Shown: positions 1 to 8,336 of the stretch, piece after piece
Layout: each line of letters opens with the position of its first letter
How positions within the stretch are numbered: position 1 is the first letter of the stretch
DNA from: an uncultured Eggerthellaceae bacterium
GTDB taxonomy: Bacteria > Actinomycetota > Coriobacteriia > Coriobacteriales > Eggerthellaceae
DNA: 19,865 bases
Reading direction: 5' to 3'
Assembly (NCBI GenBank): GCA_910588985.1
Contig: CAJURO010000014.1
Coordinates: 29,670-49,534, forward strand
Translations under genes and position numbers: made by a program
The notes under the pieces: generated by a model
Database searches by the model: none
What the model was told of the DNA's origin: nothing
What the model saw: the letters and a program-made list of their open reading frames with translations, nothing else

Positions 1-1548
1 GATCAGATGATTGTAGCAAGCGCCCGTGATAAGATCCTCGCGCTCGAAGGACATGCAATCAGGAAGAACGTAATCGGCGATCTCACCTGTATCGGTAAGC
101 CAAACGTCATAGTCAACGACAAGCTCCATATCCTCCACCACATCAAGCCAGCGCTGGCGATCTGGCTGTTGATGGACAGGATTGCCACTGCATACGATGA
201 GCGCCTTGTAAGGGCTGTCGGGCGCCTCTGCCTTCGCAAACCATTCAGCCATGCGGATCGGTACCGACTTCACGCCTGCAACGCCATCAGGACAGCTGAT
301 CGGAAGGTCATTGAACACCAAGGGCCAACTTTGAAGCTGGAGCGCCTCGAAGACACCTGAGCCTGGCTTGCCCAAACGACCCATCAAGGCACCGAGCAGA
401 AGGAACTGACGATATGTCTCGTTCGAATTGCGATAGCGAAGGCCATAGCCAGAAAGGATGAAGGCGTTCTCAGCTTCTGCCCAATCACGCGCAAGACGCT
501 CTGCATCCTCAGCCGTAATGCCACATTTCTCAGCAGCAAGCTCGAACGTGTACTCCGAAGCGACCTCCTTCAACTTCTGAAGCGCTGTCGCATACGTGCA
601 CCCATCGATCTCGAAGCGTCCGCACAAGGGGATGTCAGCGCCTTCTGGATATGCGCCCGCTTTCGCCGCTACAGGGACTGCGGCATTGGCGTTGGCATCC
701 CACACAAGGAACGACTCCCCGTCTTCAGCGCGCGCAAGCAATCCCGTTTCCTCATCGACGAGATAGGCGGCGATCGTACGTGCGAGCAGATACTCATCAG
801 CTTGCATATCGTTCTCGAGGATATAGTTCACCATTGCCATAGCAAGATAGCCATCCGAAGCAGGCTTCATCGCCACGAACTCATCGGCGAATCCCGCGGT
901 ACCATCGAAGATAAGTCCCAGATCGACGATCCGCGCCCCAGCTTCGCGAGCACGCACGAGGTTCTGCGCGCAGCGCATCTGGTTCTCGATCGGATTGCAC
1001 CCCCACACATAGATCAGATCCGTGCCAACCATGATTCGAGGATCGATGACGGTACGAGGAAACTCGCTTCCCGCATTGTAGAACTCAGCATAGAACGGTC
1101 CGTTATCGAGGCCGATCGAGCCAAGAGGCACGGTCACGCCAAACGTGTTCGCAAAACGGAAGGGCATGAGGTTCTCGAAGCTGTATTGCGCGGGAACGCC
1201 TGCGCCAAGGTTCCAAAGCACTACCGAGGAAGGTCCATACGTATCCCGAATGTGAACGAGCTTCTCGCCTATCTCGTCAAGCGCTTGATCCCAGCTTATC
1301 TCTTCCCATTTCCCCTCGCCGCGCTCACCAACGCGCTTGAGCGGCTTCTTCAGACGATTTGGATCATAAGGCTGGCGTCCAGCCAAGCATCCTTTTTGGC
1401 AGATATGCCCATCAGGGCGCTCTGGATCGGAGTAGATGATCTTCTCCGTACGTGCGATCCGACCATCTTTCACGATGGTCTTGATGGCGCAATAGTCATG
1501 ATCGCCCCATCCAGGACATGCTGTGTAGACAAACGTCTCATCGCTCAT
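1..1548 (-). CDS. Molybdopterin-dependent (Mo/W-bisPGD) oxidoreductase, N-terminal part
   Basis: The gene is cut by the left edge: 516 codons are visible and the C-terminal pterin-binding region is missing. The start is ATG at 1548, the only sensible one before the metal-binding region. The N-terminus (TACPGWGDHDYC at 9-20, then HICQKGC at 48-54) is the [4Fe-4S] segment of the DMSO-reductase superfamily. Later blocks such as WEEISWDQALDEI, the GCNP segment, CSGNPVHQQPD and DTGEIADYVLPD are classic bisPGD-binding sequences. There is no Tat signal, so the enzyme is probably cytoplasmic. Two oddities stand out. Asp16 sits where a second cysteine ligand is expected. By my hand alignment to acetylene hydratase, Asp148 falls at the Mo/W-ligand position, as in NarG-like enzymes. 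The substrate cannot be named. Partner Fe-S or membrane subunits, if any, lie outside the window. Identity as a bisPGD enzyme is very secure. Confidence 0.93.
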   Translation of the reverse strand, partial: MSDETFVYTACPGWGDHDYCAIKTIVKDGRIARTEKIIYSDPERPDGHICQKGCLAGRQPYDPNRLKKPLKRVGERGEGKWEEISWDQALDEIGEKLVHIRDTYGPSSVVLWNLGAGVPAQYSFENLMPFRFANTFGVTVPLGSIGLDNGPFYAEFYNAGSEFPRTVIDPRIMVGTDLIYVWGCNPIENQMRCAQNLVRAREAGARIVDLGLIFDGTAGFADEFVAMKPASDGYLAMAMVNYILENDMQADEYLLARTIAAYLVDEETGLLARAEDGESFLVWDANANAAVPVAAKAGAYPEGADIPLCGRFEIDGCTYATALQKLKEVASEYTFELAAEKCGITAEDAERLARDWAEAENAFILSGYGLRYRNSNETYRQFLLLGALMGRLGKPGSGVFEALQLQSWPLVFNDLPISCPDGVAGVKSVPIRMAEWFAKAEAPDSPYKALIVCSGNPVHQQPDRQRWLDVVEDMELVVDYDVWLTDTGEIADYVLPDCMSFEREDLITGACYNHLI

Positions 1549-1577
1549 GTCTCTCCCCTCTCTTCGAAGAGTCGCGC

Positions 1578-1601
1578 ATGCATGCATCGCCAGGCATGCA
1601 T
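1578..1601. promoter_or_regulatory. Perfect inverted repeat, candidate operator
   Basis: ATGCATGC (1578-1585), an 8-nt spacer, then GCATGCAT (1594-1601). It lies 30 nt upstream of the molybdoenzyme start, in the 223-bp gap between that gene and the divergent double-MarR gene. Size, symmetry and position suit a MarR-family operator, but binding is inferred only. Nothing else was firmly recognised in the gap apart from a purine-rich RBS (AAGGAAAGG) before the MarR start. Confidence 0.45.
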
Positions 1602-1771
1602 ATTCATACTTTCTCTTTTATACGCGCAATCCCTTGCTGCGAAAAGGATATGACGTAGCGTATTGTTCGCTTGAATTATATGCTGATTGAACTATTTGAT
1701 GATAAAATAAACGCCGATGAGAAAGCAGCCCTGAACGAGCGCTTGGTGATACGCCAAGGAAAGGCCCCACC

Positions 1772-2746
1772 ATGGAAGCAACACTTGACCAGCAACAGCG
1801 CAAGAACAAGCACCTTGATGATCCGAGCACCCTTCCCAAAACGCTTTATCGCGAGCACATCGAAGCTTGCGGCAAACCTGAGAATGCTTTCACGTTCGAC
1901 TTCATGTGCGACTATCTCACGATGATGGATACGCTCGCAAAGAGCATGACACGCACGCTTGAGGAGGTTTGCTCGCTTACGCTCCTTCAATACCGCATCC
2001 TCATCCGTCTCCTGGAGAGGCCATATCGCACAAGCGAGCTCGCAGAAATCCTTCAGGTGCGCACCTCGACCATCTCAACGGCTATCGCGAAGCTGGCATC
2101 GCGCCGCTTGATCACAAGGCAAGAAGACCCTTCCGACATGCGGGTGGTCGACCTAAAGGTCTCACGCACAGGCACCGCGATGATCGCACGCGCTGATGAG
2201 GCGCTCGAATCGGTCATCTCAACATATTGGAACTCGCTTTCGCAAGAACAGCTGCGAGCGGCAATGGAGAGCTCGATCTCAGCGGTTGAGCGCCATTCCA
2301 TACCTCGCTTCGATGGGGGCACGCTCAGGGTCGACACAGCGCTTCTCGAGACGGTTGCGATCTCGCGCTCGCTTACTTCCCATTGTTTGGAGCGCGAAGG
2401 GCTGACCACAAATGATTACCGTATCATGCTTGCGCTCAAAGTGATGGGGAGCAGTTGCTGTGGAGCAGACATCGCGAAATTTCTCTTTTTGAACTCCTGC
2501 GACATCACGTCCTCGCTCAAGAATCTCGAGGCGCTCCGATACATCACGCGCAAACGAGATCAGCGCAATCGCCGCATGCGCCCTATCACGCTCACCCCTC
2601 TTGGGGAAACACGCACAAGCGAGCTTCTTCCTCCCGTCTTCGATGCGCTTCATGAGACGTGCCATAGCAATGACGAGCTGATCCGGATCCATATCTCCTC
2701 AGCTCGTGACCTTGTCGCTCGCAAGCGGCATCGAAGCGAATTCTAG
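1772..2746 (+). CDS. Tandem double-MarR-domain transcriptional regulator
   Basis: 324 residues, twice the usual MarR length of about 150. ATG at 1772 follows a purine-rich RBS (AAGGAAAGG) 8 nt upstream. Residues about 42-170 form a complete MarR winged helix: a recognition helix around TSELAEILQVRTSTISTAIAKL (split here as 88-109) and a wing with EDPSDMRVVDLKVSRTG (118-134). Residues about 188-312 repeat the architecture, with a second wing RDQRNRRMRPITLTPLGE (262-279). One chain could therefore act as a covalent pseudo-dimer. Cys229, Cys230 and Cys243 lie in or near the second DNA-binding helices and could sense thiols or metals, which is speculation. It is divergent from the molybdoenzyme, so regulation of that gene is the simplest guess. 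Its stop is 3 bp from the convergent MATE stop. Confidence 0.88.
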   Translation: MEATLDQQQRKNKHLDDPSTLPKTLYREHIEACGKPENAFTFDFMCDYLTMMDTLAKSMTRTLEEVCSLTLLQYRILIRLLERPYRTSELAEILQVRTSTISTAIAKLASRRLITRQEDPSDMRVVDLKVSRTGTAMIARADEALESVISTYWNSLSQEQLRAAMESSISAVERHSIPRFDGGTLRVDTALLETVAISRSLTSHCLEREGLTTNDYRIMLALKVMGSSCCGADIAKFLFLNSCDITSSLKNLEALRYITRKRDQRNRRMRPITLTPLGETRTSELLPPVFDALHETCHSNDELIRIHISSARDLVARKRHRSEF

Positions 2747-2749
2747 AAG

Positions 2750-4240
2750 CTAGGAAGCGTATTTCTCCTGCATCTTCCTCAAGCGCTTCATCTCCCAGAT
2801 CAAGAAAACGCCAACGGTGAAGATGGCAAGGAAATCAGATATCGGCGCAGCAAAGTAGAGCGCATCAAGACCATCGAGACCAGGTGCGATGCTTGGCAAG
2901 ATGTGAGGAAGGATGAAAAGAAGGGGAACTAGGAAAAGGATCTGACGCGTGAGCGTCAGAAAGATCGATTTCGCAGGCTGCCCTGTAGCTTGGAAATAGT
3001 TCGCACCTACGATCTGGAAGCCAATGAGCGGCAACATGATGAATTGAACTTTAAGAGCGAACGATGTGAAAGATACGAGAGAGGCGCTCTTGATCCCAAA
3101 CGCATTCGCAATCGCATCAGGGAAGAGCATGATGACGATCCACTCCAACGTAGCAATGACCGTCGCCGTGGCAGCTCCAACCCAGAGCGTTTTCTTGACA
3201 CGTGCGATCTTGCGCGCGCCATAGTTGTATCCAAGCAGAGGCTGAAGCGCGATGGAGATCCCAATGAGCGGCATGACGCTGAACATGCCGATACGATTGA
3301 TCACACCGATCGAAGCAAGTGCATTGACAGCGCCGATCTCGCTTAAGGCGCCATAGGTTGCAAGCTGGAAATTGAGCACGAAGTTGACAACGGCCATGCC
3401 TGCTTGGACGGCAAAGCTTGGAAACCCATATGCGAGGATGATGCCGATGATCTTGCCCTTGGGCACGAGCGTCGCCAGATGGATGCGCAAAGGCACATCC
3501 TTGTAGAAGAAGAAATAGCTCAACACGGCAACAGCTGAACATGCTTGGCCCGCAAGCGTTGCATACGCGCTTCCCGCCACACCCCATCCATTGATGATGA
3601 CGAACCAATAGTTGAATCCCGTAGCTGCCACGAGCCCGACCACCATCGTACCAAGGGCGATGTTGGGAGATCCGCATGTACGAATGAAGTTGTTGACGCC
3701 CATGCCTATCGATTGCAGGACGAATCCGAAGCAAAGGATCTGGATGAACGTATATGCATAGGGCCTTACCTCATCAGTTGCGCTCGAAGCCGTCAGGAGC
3801 AAATGCATGAGCGTTGGATTCGCGGCCATGATGGCAACGACGATCCAGAGGATGACGCTGAGCGAGATAACATTGCCAAGCGCACGCTCGGCTGCTTCGC
3901 GCTTACCTTCGCCAAGCCTGAGCGCTGCCAAAGCATTGCCGCCATTTCCTATGAGCATAGCAAGCGCCATGAATACGATCATGATAGGGTTCGCTACCGT
4001 GACTGCAGACAGGCCGATCTCACCCACTGCATGCCCAAGGAACATGGAATCGATGATGTTGTACGAGCCATTCACGACCATGCCGACCACAGATGGTATG
4101 GCGAACTCAGCGATCAGCTTAGGGATGGATTCGGTGCCCATACGGGTAACGCGCGACGAATCAGCGTCACCTGGTCTCGGTTTCTCCTGCTGGTCAGCTT
4201 GTTCCTGTATGTTCTCGTTTTCATCGCCCATGCGCGTCAT
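2750..4240 (-). CDS. MATE family multidrug/Na+ antiporter
   Basis: 496 residues with about 12 hydrophobic segments in two homologous halves, the normal MATE length and layout. The family block starts near residue 36 (RMGTESIPKLIAEFAIPSVV). It is followed by YNIIDSMFLG and, in the second half, LQPLLGYNYGARK, both typical of MepA-like MATE proteins that expel cationic drugs using Na+ or H+ gradients. The first 35 residues are hydrophilic and acidic, and the string TRMG occurs at 2-5 and again at 32-35. The start could therefore be ATG 4240 or ATG 4231; I kept the longer form, with GAGG 12 nt upstream. It is convergent with the double-MarR gene and divergent (90 bp) from the RNA methyltransferase. 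The substrate is unknown. Confidence 0.92.
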   Translation of the reverse strand: MTRMGDENENIQEQADQQEKPRPGDADSSRVTRMGTESIPKLIAEFAIPSVVGMVVNGSYNIIDSMFLGHAVGEIGLSAVTVANPIMIVFMALAMLIGNGGNALAALRLGEGKREAAERALGNVISLSVILWIVVAIMAANPTLMHLLLTASSATDEVRPYAYTFIQILCFGFVLQSIGMGVNNFIRTCGSPNIALGTMVVGLVAATGFNYWFVIINGWGVAGSAYATLAGQACSAVAVLSYFFFYKDVPLRIHLATLVPKGKIIGIILAYGFPSFAVQAGMAVVNFVLNFQLATYGALSEIGAVNALASIGVINRIGMFSVMPLIGISIALQPLLGYNYGARKIARVKKTLWVGAATATVIATLEWIVIMLFPDAIANAFGIKSASLVSFTSFALKVQFIMLPLIGFQIVGANYFQATGQPAKSIFLTLTRQILFLVPLLFILPHILPSIAPGLDGLDALYFAAPISDFLAIFTVGVFLIWEMKRLRKMQEKYAS

Positions 4241-4330
4241 TATGCTTCACATCCTCAAGCTGACCTGACAGGGAGAAGTAAAAGGTATCATTTTATTGCT
4301 GAGCGCAGAACAAAATGAAGGGAACCCCTT

Positions 4331-5197
4331 ATGCCCATTGAAACTGTAACAACCCTCGAAGATCCTCGGCTTGCGGTCTTCACAAGCCTCACCGACCCGC
4401 ATCTGCGCAATCGCCTGGAGCCTGAGATGGGCATCTTCATCGCTGAATCAGAGAAGGTGATCAGACGTGCTTTAGCAGCGGGATACGAGCCTGTCTCCTT
4501 TCTTCTGGAAGAGCGTTGGCTTGCCAGCTTGACGAGCGCCCTTGTTGAAGGAAGAAGGGCTCCTGAGGACCTCTCCATATTCCTTGCCGACCGAACGACC
4601 CTTGGCGAGCTGACAGGATATGAGGTTACCCGAGGGGCGCTCGGAGCGTTTCGCCGTATGGCGTTGCCAACCGTCGAGGAGGTGTGTCGCGGCGCAAATC
4701 GCGTTGCCGTTCTAGAAGATATAACCAATACCGTCAACGTCGGCGCCATCTTTCGAAGCGCAGCAGCCCTCGGCGTCGATGGCGTGCTCTTGACGCCAGG
4801 CTGCTGCGACCCCCTCTATCGTCGAGCCCTACGTGTCTCAATGGGGAACACCCTGAAGATCCCTTGGACGTATATTGGCTCGGAGATACACGGGAAGGGA
4901 GTGCATGGCAACGTCGAGCGAGCAGGCGGATGGTGCGCAACAGGCATGCCCTTGCTTCATGATCTCGGATTCAAGACGGCAGCTCTTGCGCTCAGGCCTG
5001 ATGCGATGAGCCTTGACGATGACCACCTCAAAGCATGCGACAAGCTTGCCATCATCCTTGGGACTGAAGGAGAAGGGCTCTCAGAGCGCACTATCGAAGA
5101 AAGCGACCACGTCATTCGCATCCCCATGGCGCACGGCGTGGATTCGCTCAATGTAGCCGCAGCGAGCGCGATCGCATTCTGGGAGCTTCGGCGCTGA
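4331..5197 (+). CDS. SpoU/TrmH-family (SPOUT) RNA 2'-O-ribose methyltransferase
   Basis: 288 residues. The start ATG has AAGGG 8 nt upstream. The N-terminal ~115 residues form the substrate-binding domain of the TsnR/RlmB type (GIFIAESEKVIRRAL at 34-48). The C-terminal SPOUT domain has all three knot motifs: motif 1 NTVNVGAIFRSA (133-144), motif 2 ILGTEGEGLS (242-251), and motif 3 IPMAHGVDSLNVAAASAIA (264-282). The family transfers methyl from S-adenosylmethionine to a ribose 2'-OH in rRNA or tRNA. The exact nucleotide target cannot be read from sequence; a 23S rRNA target is the usual guess. It stands alone, divergent from the MATE gene and convergent with the YbaK gene. Confidence 0.93.
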   Translation: MPIETVTTLEDPRLAVFTSLTDPHLRNRLEPEMGIFIAESEKVIRRALAAGYEPVSFLLEERWLASLTSALVEGRRAPEDLSIFLADRTTLGELTGYEVTRGALGAFRRMALPTVEEVCRGANRVAVLEDITNTVNVGAIFRSAAALGVDGVLLTPGCCDPLYRRALRVSMGNTLKIPWTYIGSEIHGKGVHGNVERAGGWCATGMPLLHDLGFKTAALALRPDAMSLDDDHLKACDKLAIILGTEGEGLSERTIEESDHVIRIPMAHGVDSLNVAAASAIAFWELRR

Positions 5198-5234
5198 CCG
5201 CGCTCACCGAGCTTATGCGCGCCCATTGCCTTGT

Positions 5235-5702
5235 CTAACTAGCCAGGTCAGAAAAGGTTGCGCCCGTCATCTTCGCAAGATCATCGGCTGACATCTCGAT
5301 CTGCGCGCCGATCCTGCCTGCGGAAAAGAAGATGGCATCAAAGAGCAGCGCCGTCTCATCGATGACCGTCGGGAACTGCTTCTTCATGCCCAAAGGCGAG
5401 CAGCCCCCATGCACGTAGCCAGTAAGGGGAAGCAGGTCGCGCGAAGGGATCATGCTAATAGCTTTCTCCCCCACGCTCTGTGCGGCCTTTTTGAGATCGA
5501 GCTCTTTTGCAACGGGTACCATGAAGACATAATGAGTGCCTGATTTCGCCTGCGTGACGAGCGTCTTGAAAACCCTATCCGGATCGATATCAAGCACCTT
5601 TGCAACCTCAACCCCGCTAAGCGCCTCTCCGCTCTCAAACGAGTGGAGCTGAAAGTCAAAGCCCGATGTTTCGACCTCGCGCATCGCATTCGTCTTATGC
5701 AT
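5235..5702 (-). CDS. ybaK: YbaK/EbsC-type Cys-tRNA(Pro) deacylase
   Basis: 155 residues from ATG 5702. An in-frame TTG at 5741 would add 13 residues, but the shorter form matches the usual family length and has a purine run (GAAGAAAGAAAAG) in front. The conserved Lys46 in VFKTLV and the GGCSPLG loop (99-105) near the active site are both present, as is the terminal AGRIGAQIEMSADDL segment. The family hydrolyses Cys-tRNA(Pro) formed when ProRS mischarges cysteine, acting in trans in the cytoplasm. The gene lies 82 nt downstream of the MFS gene on the same strand, so it may be read through from there, and it is convergent with the RNA methyltransferase. Confidence 0.92.
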   Translation of the reverse strand: MHKTNAMREVETSGFDFQLHSFESGEALSGVEVAKVLDIDPDRVFKTLVTQAKSGTHYVFMVPVAKELDLKKAAQSVGEKAISMIPSRDLLPLTGYVHGGCSPLGMKKQFPTVIDETALLFDAIFFSAGRIGAQIEMSADDLAKMTGATFSDLAS

Positions 5703-5784
5703 CTTTTCTTTCTTCGACAATTCCCTATAACCCCACGGCAAGCTTCATCCCAATGCTGCCAGCATATTACTCCATTTCGCTGCA

Positions 5785-7011
5785 TCATTTCGCTTTCTTT
5801 GAGCTTCTCAAGCGCGTGATAACGAAGGTCAGCGCAACGGCAATACCTCCAAATACGGTCATCGCTGCATAGATCACGCCGCTTATCCCCCCACTTGCGC
5901 TTGTCACCCCTTGCTGGAAGAGAGATCCGCCAGCGATGTCCGTGTTGACCACCGCAAGATTGCGCGGGAAGCGCGCAGCCCCATAGCGCTCTCGCGCAAA
6001 TCCCGTCGCAATGGGGGCAACGCTTCCATATGAGGTCACAAGCGTCAAACACCCTATGACGTAGAGCCAGTCGATGCCGAACTTGAAGGCGCACGCGAGC
6101 ATGCCGCTTGATATGAACGATACTGCTGCCACCAAGACCATAACGAACGTCAGCCCTTTCTTGTCGAAAAGGACGCCCATGGAAAGACCTGCTATCCCAT
6201 TCACGATCGGAATGATCCCCACGAGCGTCGTGGCGAAAGCATCATCGATCCCAAGCTCAAGCGCTCCTTGCTTTGACGTACCAATCATGACAAGTCCAGC
6301 ACCAAGCAGAATGGTCGCCCAGATGTAGTAACAGTAAAACGCTGGATCCTTAAAAAGCTCGCGCTTCTCTGCTTCGGTGTCAGCAACAACCTCCGCTTTC
6401 TTCTCTACCCCAAGCAGCTCACCGATGTTCTCAGGAGCCCGTTTGAGGAAGAGAGCCAGAAGCACAAAGACTATCGCCGCTGTCGTTGCAACCACGAACA
6501 ATGCTGCATCGAGGCTGACCGCCTCGATGATCGTGTTCGCCAACCGTCCCAGAGTGAGAGAACCCAGACCGAATCCCATGAACATGCAGCCAGATGCAAA
6601 CCCCGTCCTGTCTGGGAACCATAGGGTGACCGTTGCGATGACCACGTTGTACCCAAGTCCCGTTCCACACCCGATCAAGACCCCGTAGCACAGATAGAGA
6701 GCCCAGATGCCGAGCGGTGCAAGCACAGCTGTTCCTGCAAATCCGCATACAAGCAAGCTAGCTGCAAGCAGTACCGCGCCTTTCACATTGAACCGCTTGA
6801 GCACCTGCACACCGAGAAGGCCACCCACGCAGAAGGCTGCCATGCAGATGGTGAAGGTCACCTTGACAGCGCTGAGCTCCCATCCATAGATCGTAGCCAT
6901 TGGTGTTGCGAAAAGCGACCAGGCGTATACCAGGCCAAGCACCAGAAATGAGGCAGCCGACACAAATAGGTAGACATATCTTTTCCGTTTGATCATTGCA
7001 GCATCCATCAT
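5785..7011 (-). CDS. MFS transporter, oxalate/formate antiporter (OFA)-like
   Basis: 408 residues with 12 predicted membrane helices. The N-terminal segment KRKRYVYLFVSAASFLVLGL then YAWSLFATPM, with a GW before the second helix, matches the OFA branch of the major facilitator superfamily. So does LCYGVLIGCGTGLGYN in the fourth helix region, followed by WFPDRTGFASG. OFA proteins exchange small carboxylates such as oxalate, formate or lactate; the substrate here is not determined. AAAGGGGAT sits just upstream. ATG at 7008 (second Met) has better spacing than ATG at 7011. A central hydrophilic loop (about residues 195-220) separates the two six-helix halves, as expected. The gene is the last ordinary one before the accessory island. 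Confidence 0.9.
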   Translation of the reverse strand: MMDAAMIKRKRYVYLFVSAASFLVLGLVYAWSLFATPMATIYGWELSAVKVTFTICMAAFCVGGLLGVQVLKRFNVKGAVLLAASLLVCGFAGTAVLAPLGIWALYLCYGVLIGCGTGLGYNVVIATVTLWFPDRTGFASGCMFMGFGLGSLTLGRLANTIIEAVSLDAALFVVATTAAIVFVLLALFLKRAPENIGELLGVEKKAEVVADTEAEKRELFKDPAFYCYYIWATILLGAGLVMIGTSKQGALELGIDDAFATTLVGIIPIVNGIAGLSMGVLFDKKGLTFVMVLVAAVSFISSGMLACAFKFGIDWLYVIGCLTLVTSYGSVAPIATGFARERYGAARFPRNLAVVNTDIAGGSLFQQGVTSASGGISGVIYAAMTVFGGIAVALTFVITRLRSSKKAK

Positions 7012-7088
7012 ATCCCCTTTGTTTCGTACATAGGCTAATGATAGATGCTCTCATAAGGACCTTTTGCGCGTTTATTCCTGATACCCTT

Positions 7089-7319
7089 TCAGGTTAAAAC
7101 CCTATGCTTAAAAACCCGAAGCTTGCAAGGACGCAGCAGGCGGCCTAGCAATACGCCTGATCGTTTCCCATCAGCCGAAGGAGAATCAATAATAAGTGGC
7201 AAGACTACAATGTCCACGTCGGCGGGGATATGGCTCGCCGAAACAACGCCGTAGGTATGCAACGCTACTGCCGCGAAAAAGAATGCTGGCGTAAGCCATG
7301 TTCGACGTAAAAGCGCCAT
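7089..7319 (-). CDS. Small hypothetical protein with hydrophobic N-terminus (doubtful)
   Basis: 76 residues in the 424-bp gap between the MFS gene and the 273-codon gene. In favour: a good ribosome site (GCGAGGA, 6 nt before ATG 7319), a positively charged N-terminus followed by a hydrophobic stretch (LTPAFFFAAVALHTYGVVSA), and no other candidate in the gap. Against: no recognised family, and a C-terminus (LLRPCKLRVFKHRVLT) that looks like read-through rather than a natural end. It could be a short secreted or membrane peptide or the truncated start of a lost gene. The rest of the gap (7012-7088) shows nothing I can name. Confidence 0.3.
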   Translation of the reverse strand: MALLRRTWLTPAFFFAAVALHTYGVVSASHIPADVDIVVLPLIIDSPSADGKRSGVLLGRLLRPCKLRVFKHRVLT

Positions 7320-7384
7320 GAAATCCTCGCTTCTCTGATAACCGTATTATGCTCACGAGAAAAATGCACCCTACGTGTCTTATC

Positions 7385-7411
7385 TTGGTAGCAATACCGC
7401 CTTGATATAAT
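7385..7411 (+). promoter_or_regulatory. Probable sigma70 promoter of the 273-codon gene
   Basis: A perfect -10 TATAAT at 7406-7411. The -35 is poor: TTGGTA at 7385-7390 leaves a short 15-nt spacer, and TCTTGG at 7383 would give 17. Transcription would start near 7418, immediately before the RBS AAGGAAGGA (7422-7430), leaving a very short leader. Confidence 0.5.
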
Positions 7412-7435
7412 GCATATGCCAAAGGAAGGATCCCT

Positions 7436-8257
7436 GTGATCGAAATTTCATGTGAAGCCGACCTGTGCAAATGTCTGCGAAACGAACTCGCTCCCTGCAA
7501 TCCGCATGTTGCTGAAACAGGCATTGAAGGACTGCTGGAATATCGGCTTGCACAAAACGTACGACACCCAGATAGCCTCTATGAAGGTTTCGATCATCAA
7601 AAAGGAGGCTATTATGGCGAATCGTATCTCCCAAAATGCTTCAAAGCTTTATACCATGTGGATGCTATTCACGATTATGGCCTAGGAAGTACCGATACCA
7701 TATTCAATGCTTGGTCCTTTATCCGTTATTTCTCGTATGGCATAAATGGAGACTGCACTGAGTATTATGTACATAAGAATTTAGACACTATTTTCTCGGG
7801 CCATGATGAAATTCGAAGCTTGCTGAACAAGCTTTCTGACCTTCATCATAGCCTTGCAAATTTCATGCCAGCACCACGAGGGTTCAATTTCGTTCCTCAA
7901 AGCAATCCCGCTGGAAAAGGAAGCTATGAGAACGACAACGATATGCCAGACTTGTTCTATTTGCGAGTTAACAATGACGACAAAGGCGCGGGTCGGTTTT
8001 CCAAATGGATCACGGAAAATAAAGAGGCTTTCTGTCTGCAGTTCTTTGATGAATACAAGAGTAGCCTCCATCTCGGGTATGCAGACCTTGCTGGCCCATC
8101 TCGCACCGATCTAGCAATGGATACCCTTCCTGCATTCGTGGAAGATCTTAATGGTGCAATTAAAACAATCGAAAAGAGAGCTTCAGTTCTTTGGAATAAG
8201 AATCTCCATAATAAAGGGTTCAGAGTTGATGACGACGGTGTGCTCACTATCTTCTAG
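7436..8257 (+). CDS. Hypothetical cytoplasmic protein, accessory
   Basis: 273 residues. It starts with GTG at 7436, supported by AAGGAAGGA 6 nt upstream and a TATAAT box at 7406. No signal peptide or membrane segment is present, and the protein is rich in Asn, Asp, Tyr and Phe. I do not recognise the family. Internal sequences that look conserved rather than random are STDTIFNAWSFIRYFSYG (about 105-122), ANFMPAPRGFN (about 159-169), DMPDLFYLRVN (about 188-198) and the terminal DDDGVLTIF. It is visibly more A/T-rich than flanking housekeeping genes, is monocistronic, and sits beside Fic-type genes, suggesting a horizontally acquired accessory gene. Function is not assigned. Confidence 0.8.
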   Translation: MIEISCEADLCKCLRNELAPCNPHVAETGIEGLLEYRLAQNVRHPDSLYEGFDHQKGGYYGESYLPKCFKALYHVDAIHDYGLGSTDTIFNAWSFIRYFSYGINGDCTEYYVHKNLDTIFSGHDEIRSLLNKLSDLHHSLANFMPAPRGFNFVPQSNPAGKGSYENDNDMPDLFYLRVNNDDKGAGRFSKWITENKEAFCLQFFDEYKSSLHLGYADLAGPSRTDLAMDTLPAFVEDLNGAIKTIEKRASVLWNKNLHNKGFRVDDDGVLTIF

Positions 8258-8336
8258 TCATGTTCGGGAGATAGGCAGAAAAGCCTTACCCCTCTGCCAT
8301 CATATGCTCAATCTTGGTTTACCAGAGCTTAAGCTT

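Noticed and set aside
802..1653. Long plus-strand ORF (283 codons) opposite the molybdoenzyme.
   Set aside because: The minus strand encodes unmistakable bisPGD-oxidoreductase motifs throughout, so this is a codon-bias shadow.
1671..1925. 84-codon plus-strand ORF just before the double-MarR gene, with a protein-like first third.
   Set aside because: It has no clear RBS, and its second half is out of frame within the MarR gene. It could be a leader peptide, but nothing supports translation.
8274..8298. GGCAGA/TCTGCC inverted repeat after the 273-codon gene, as a terminator.
   Set aside because: The stem is only 6 bp with a 13-nt loop and there is no T-tract after it.
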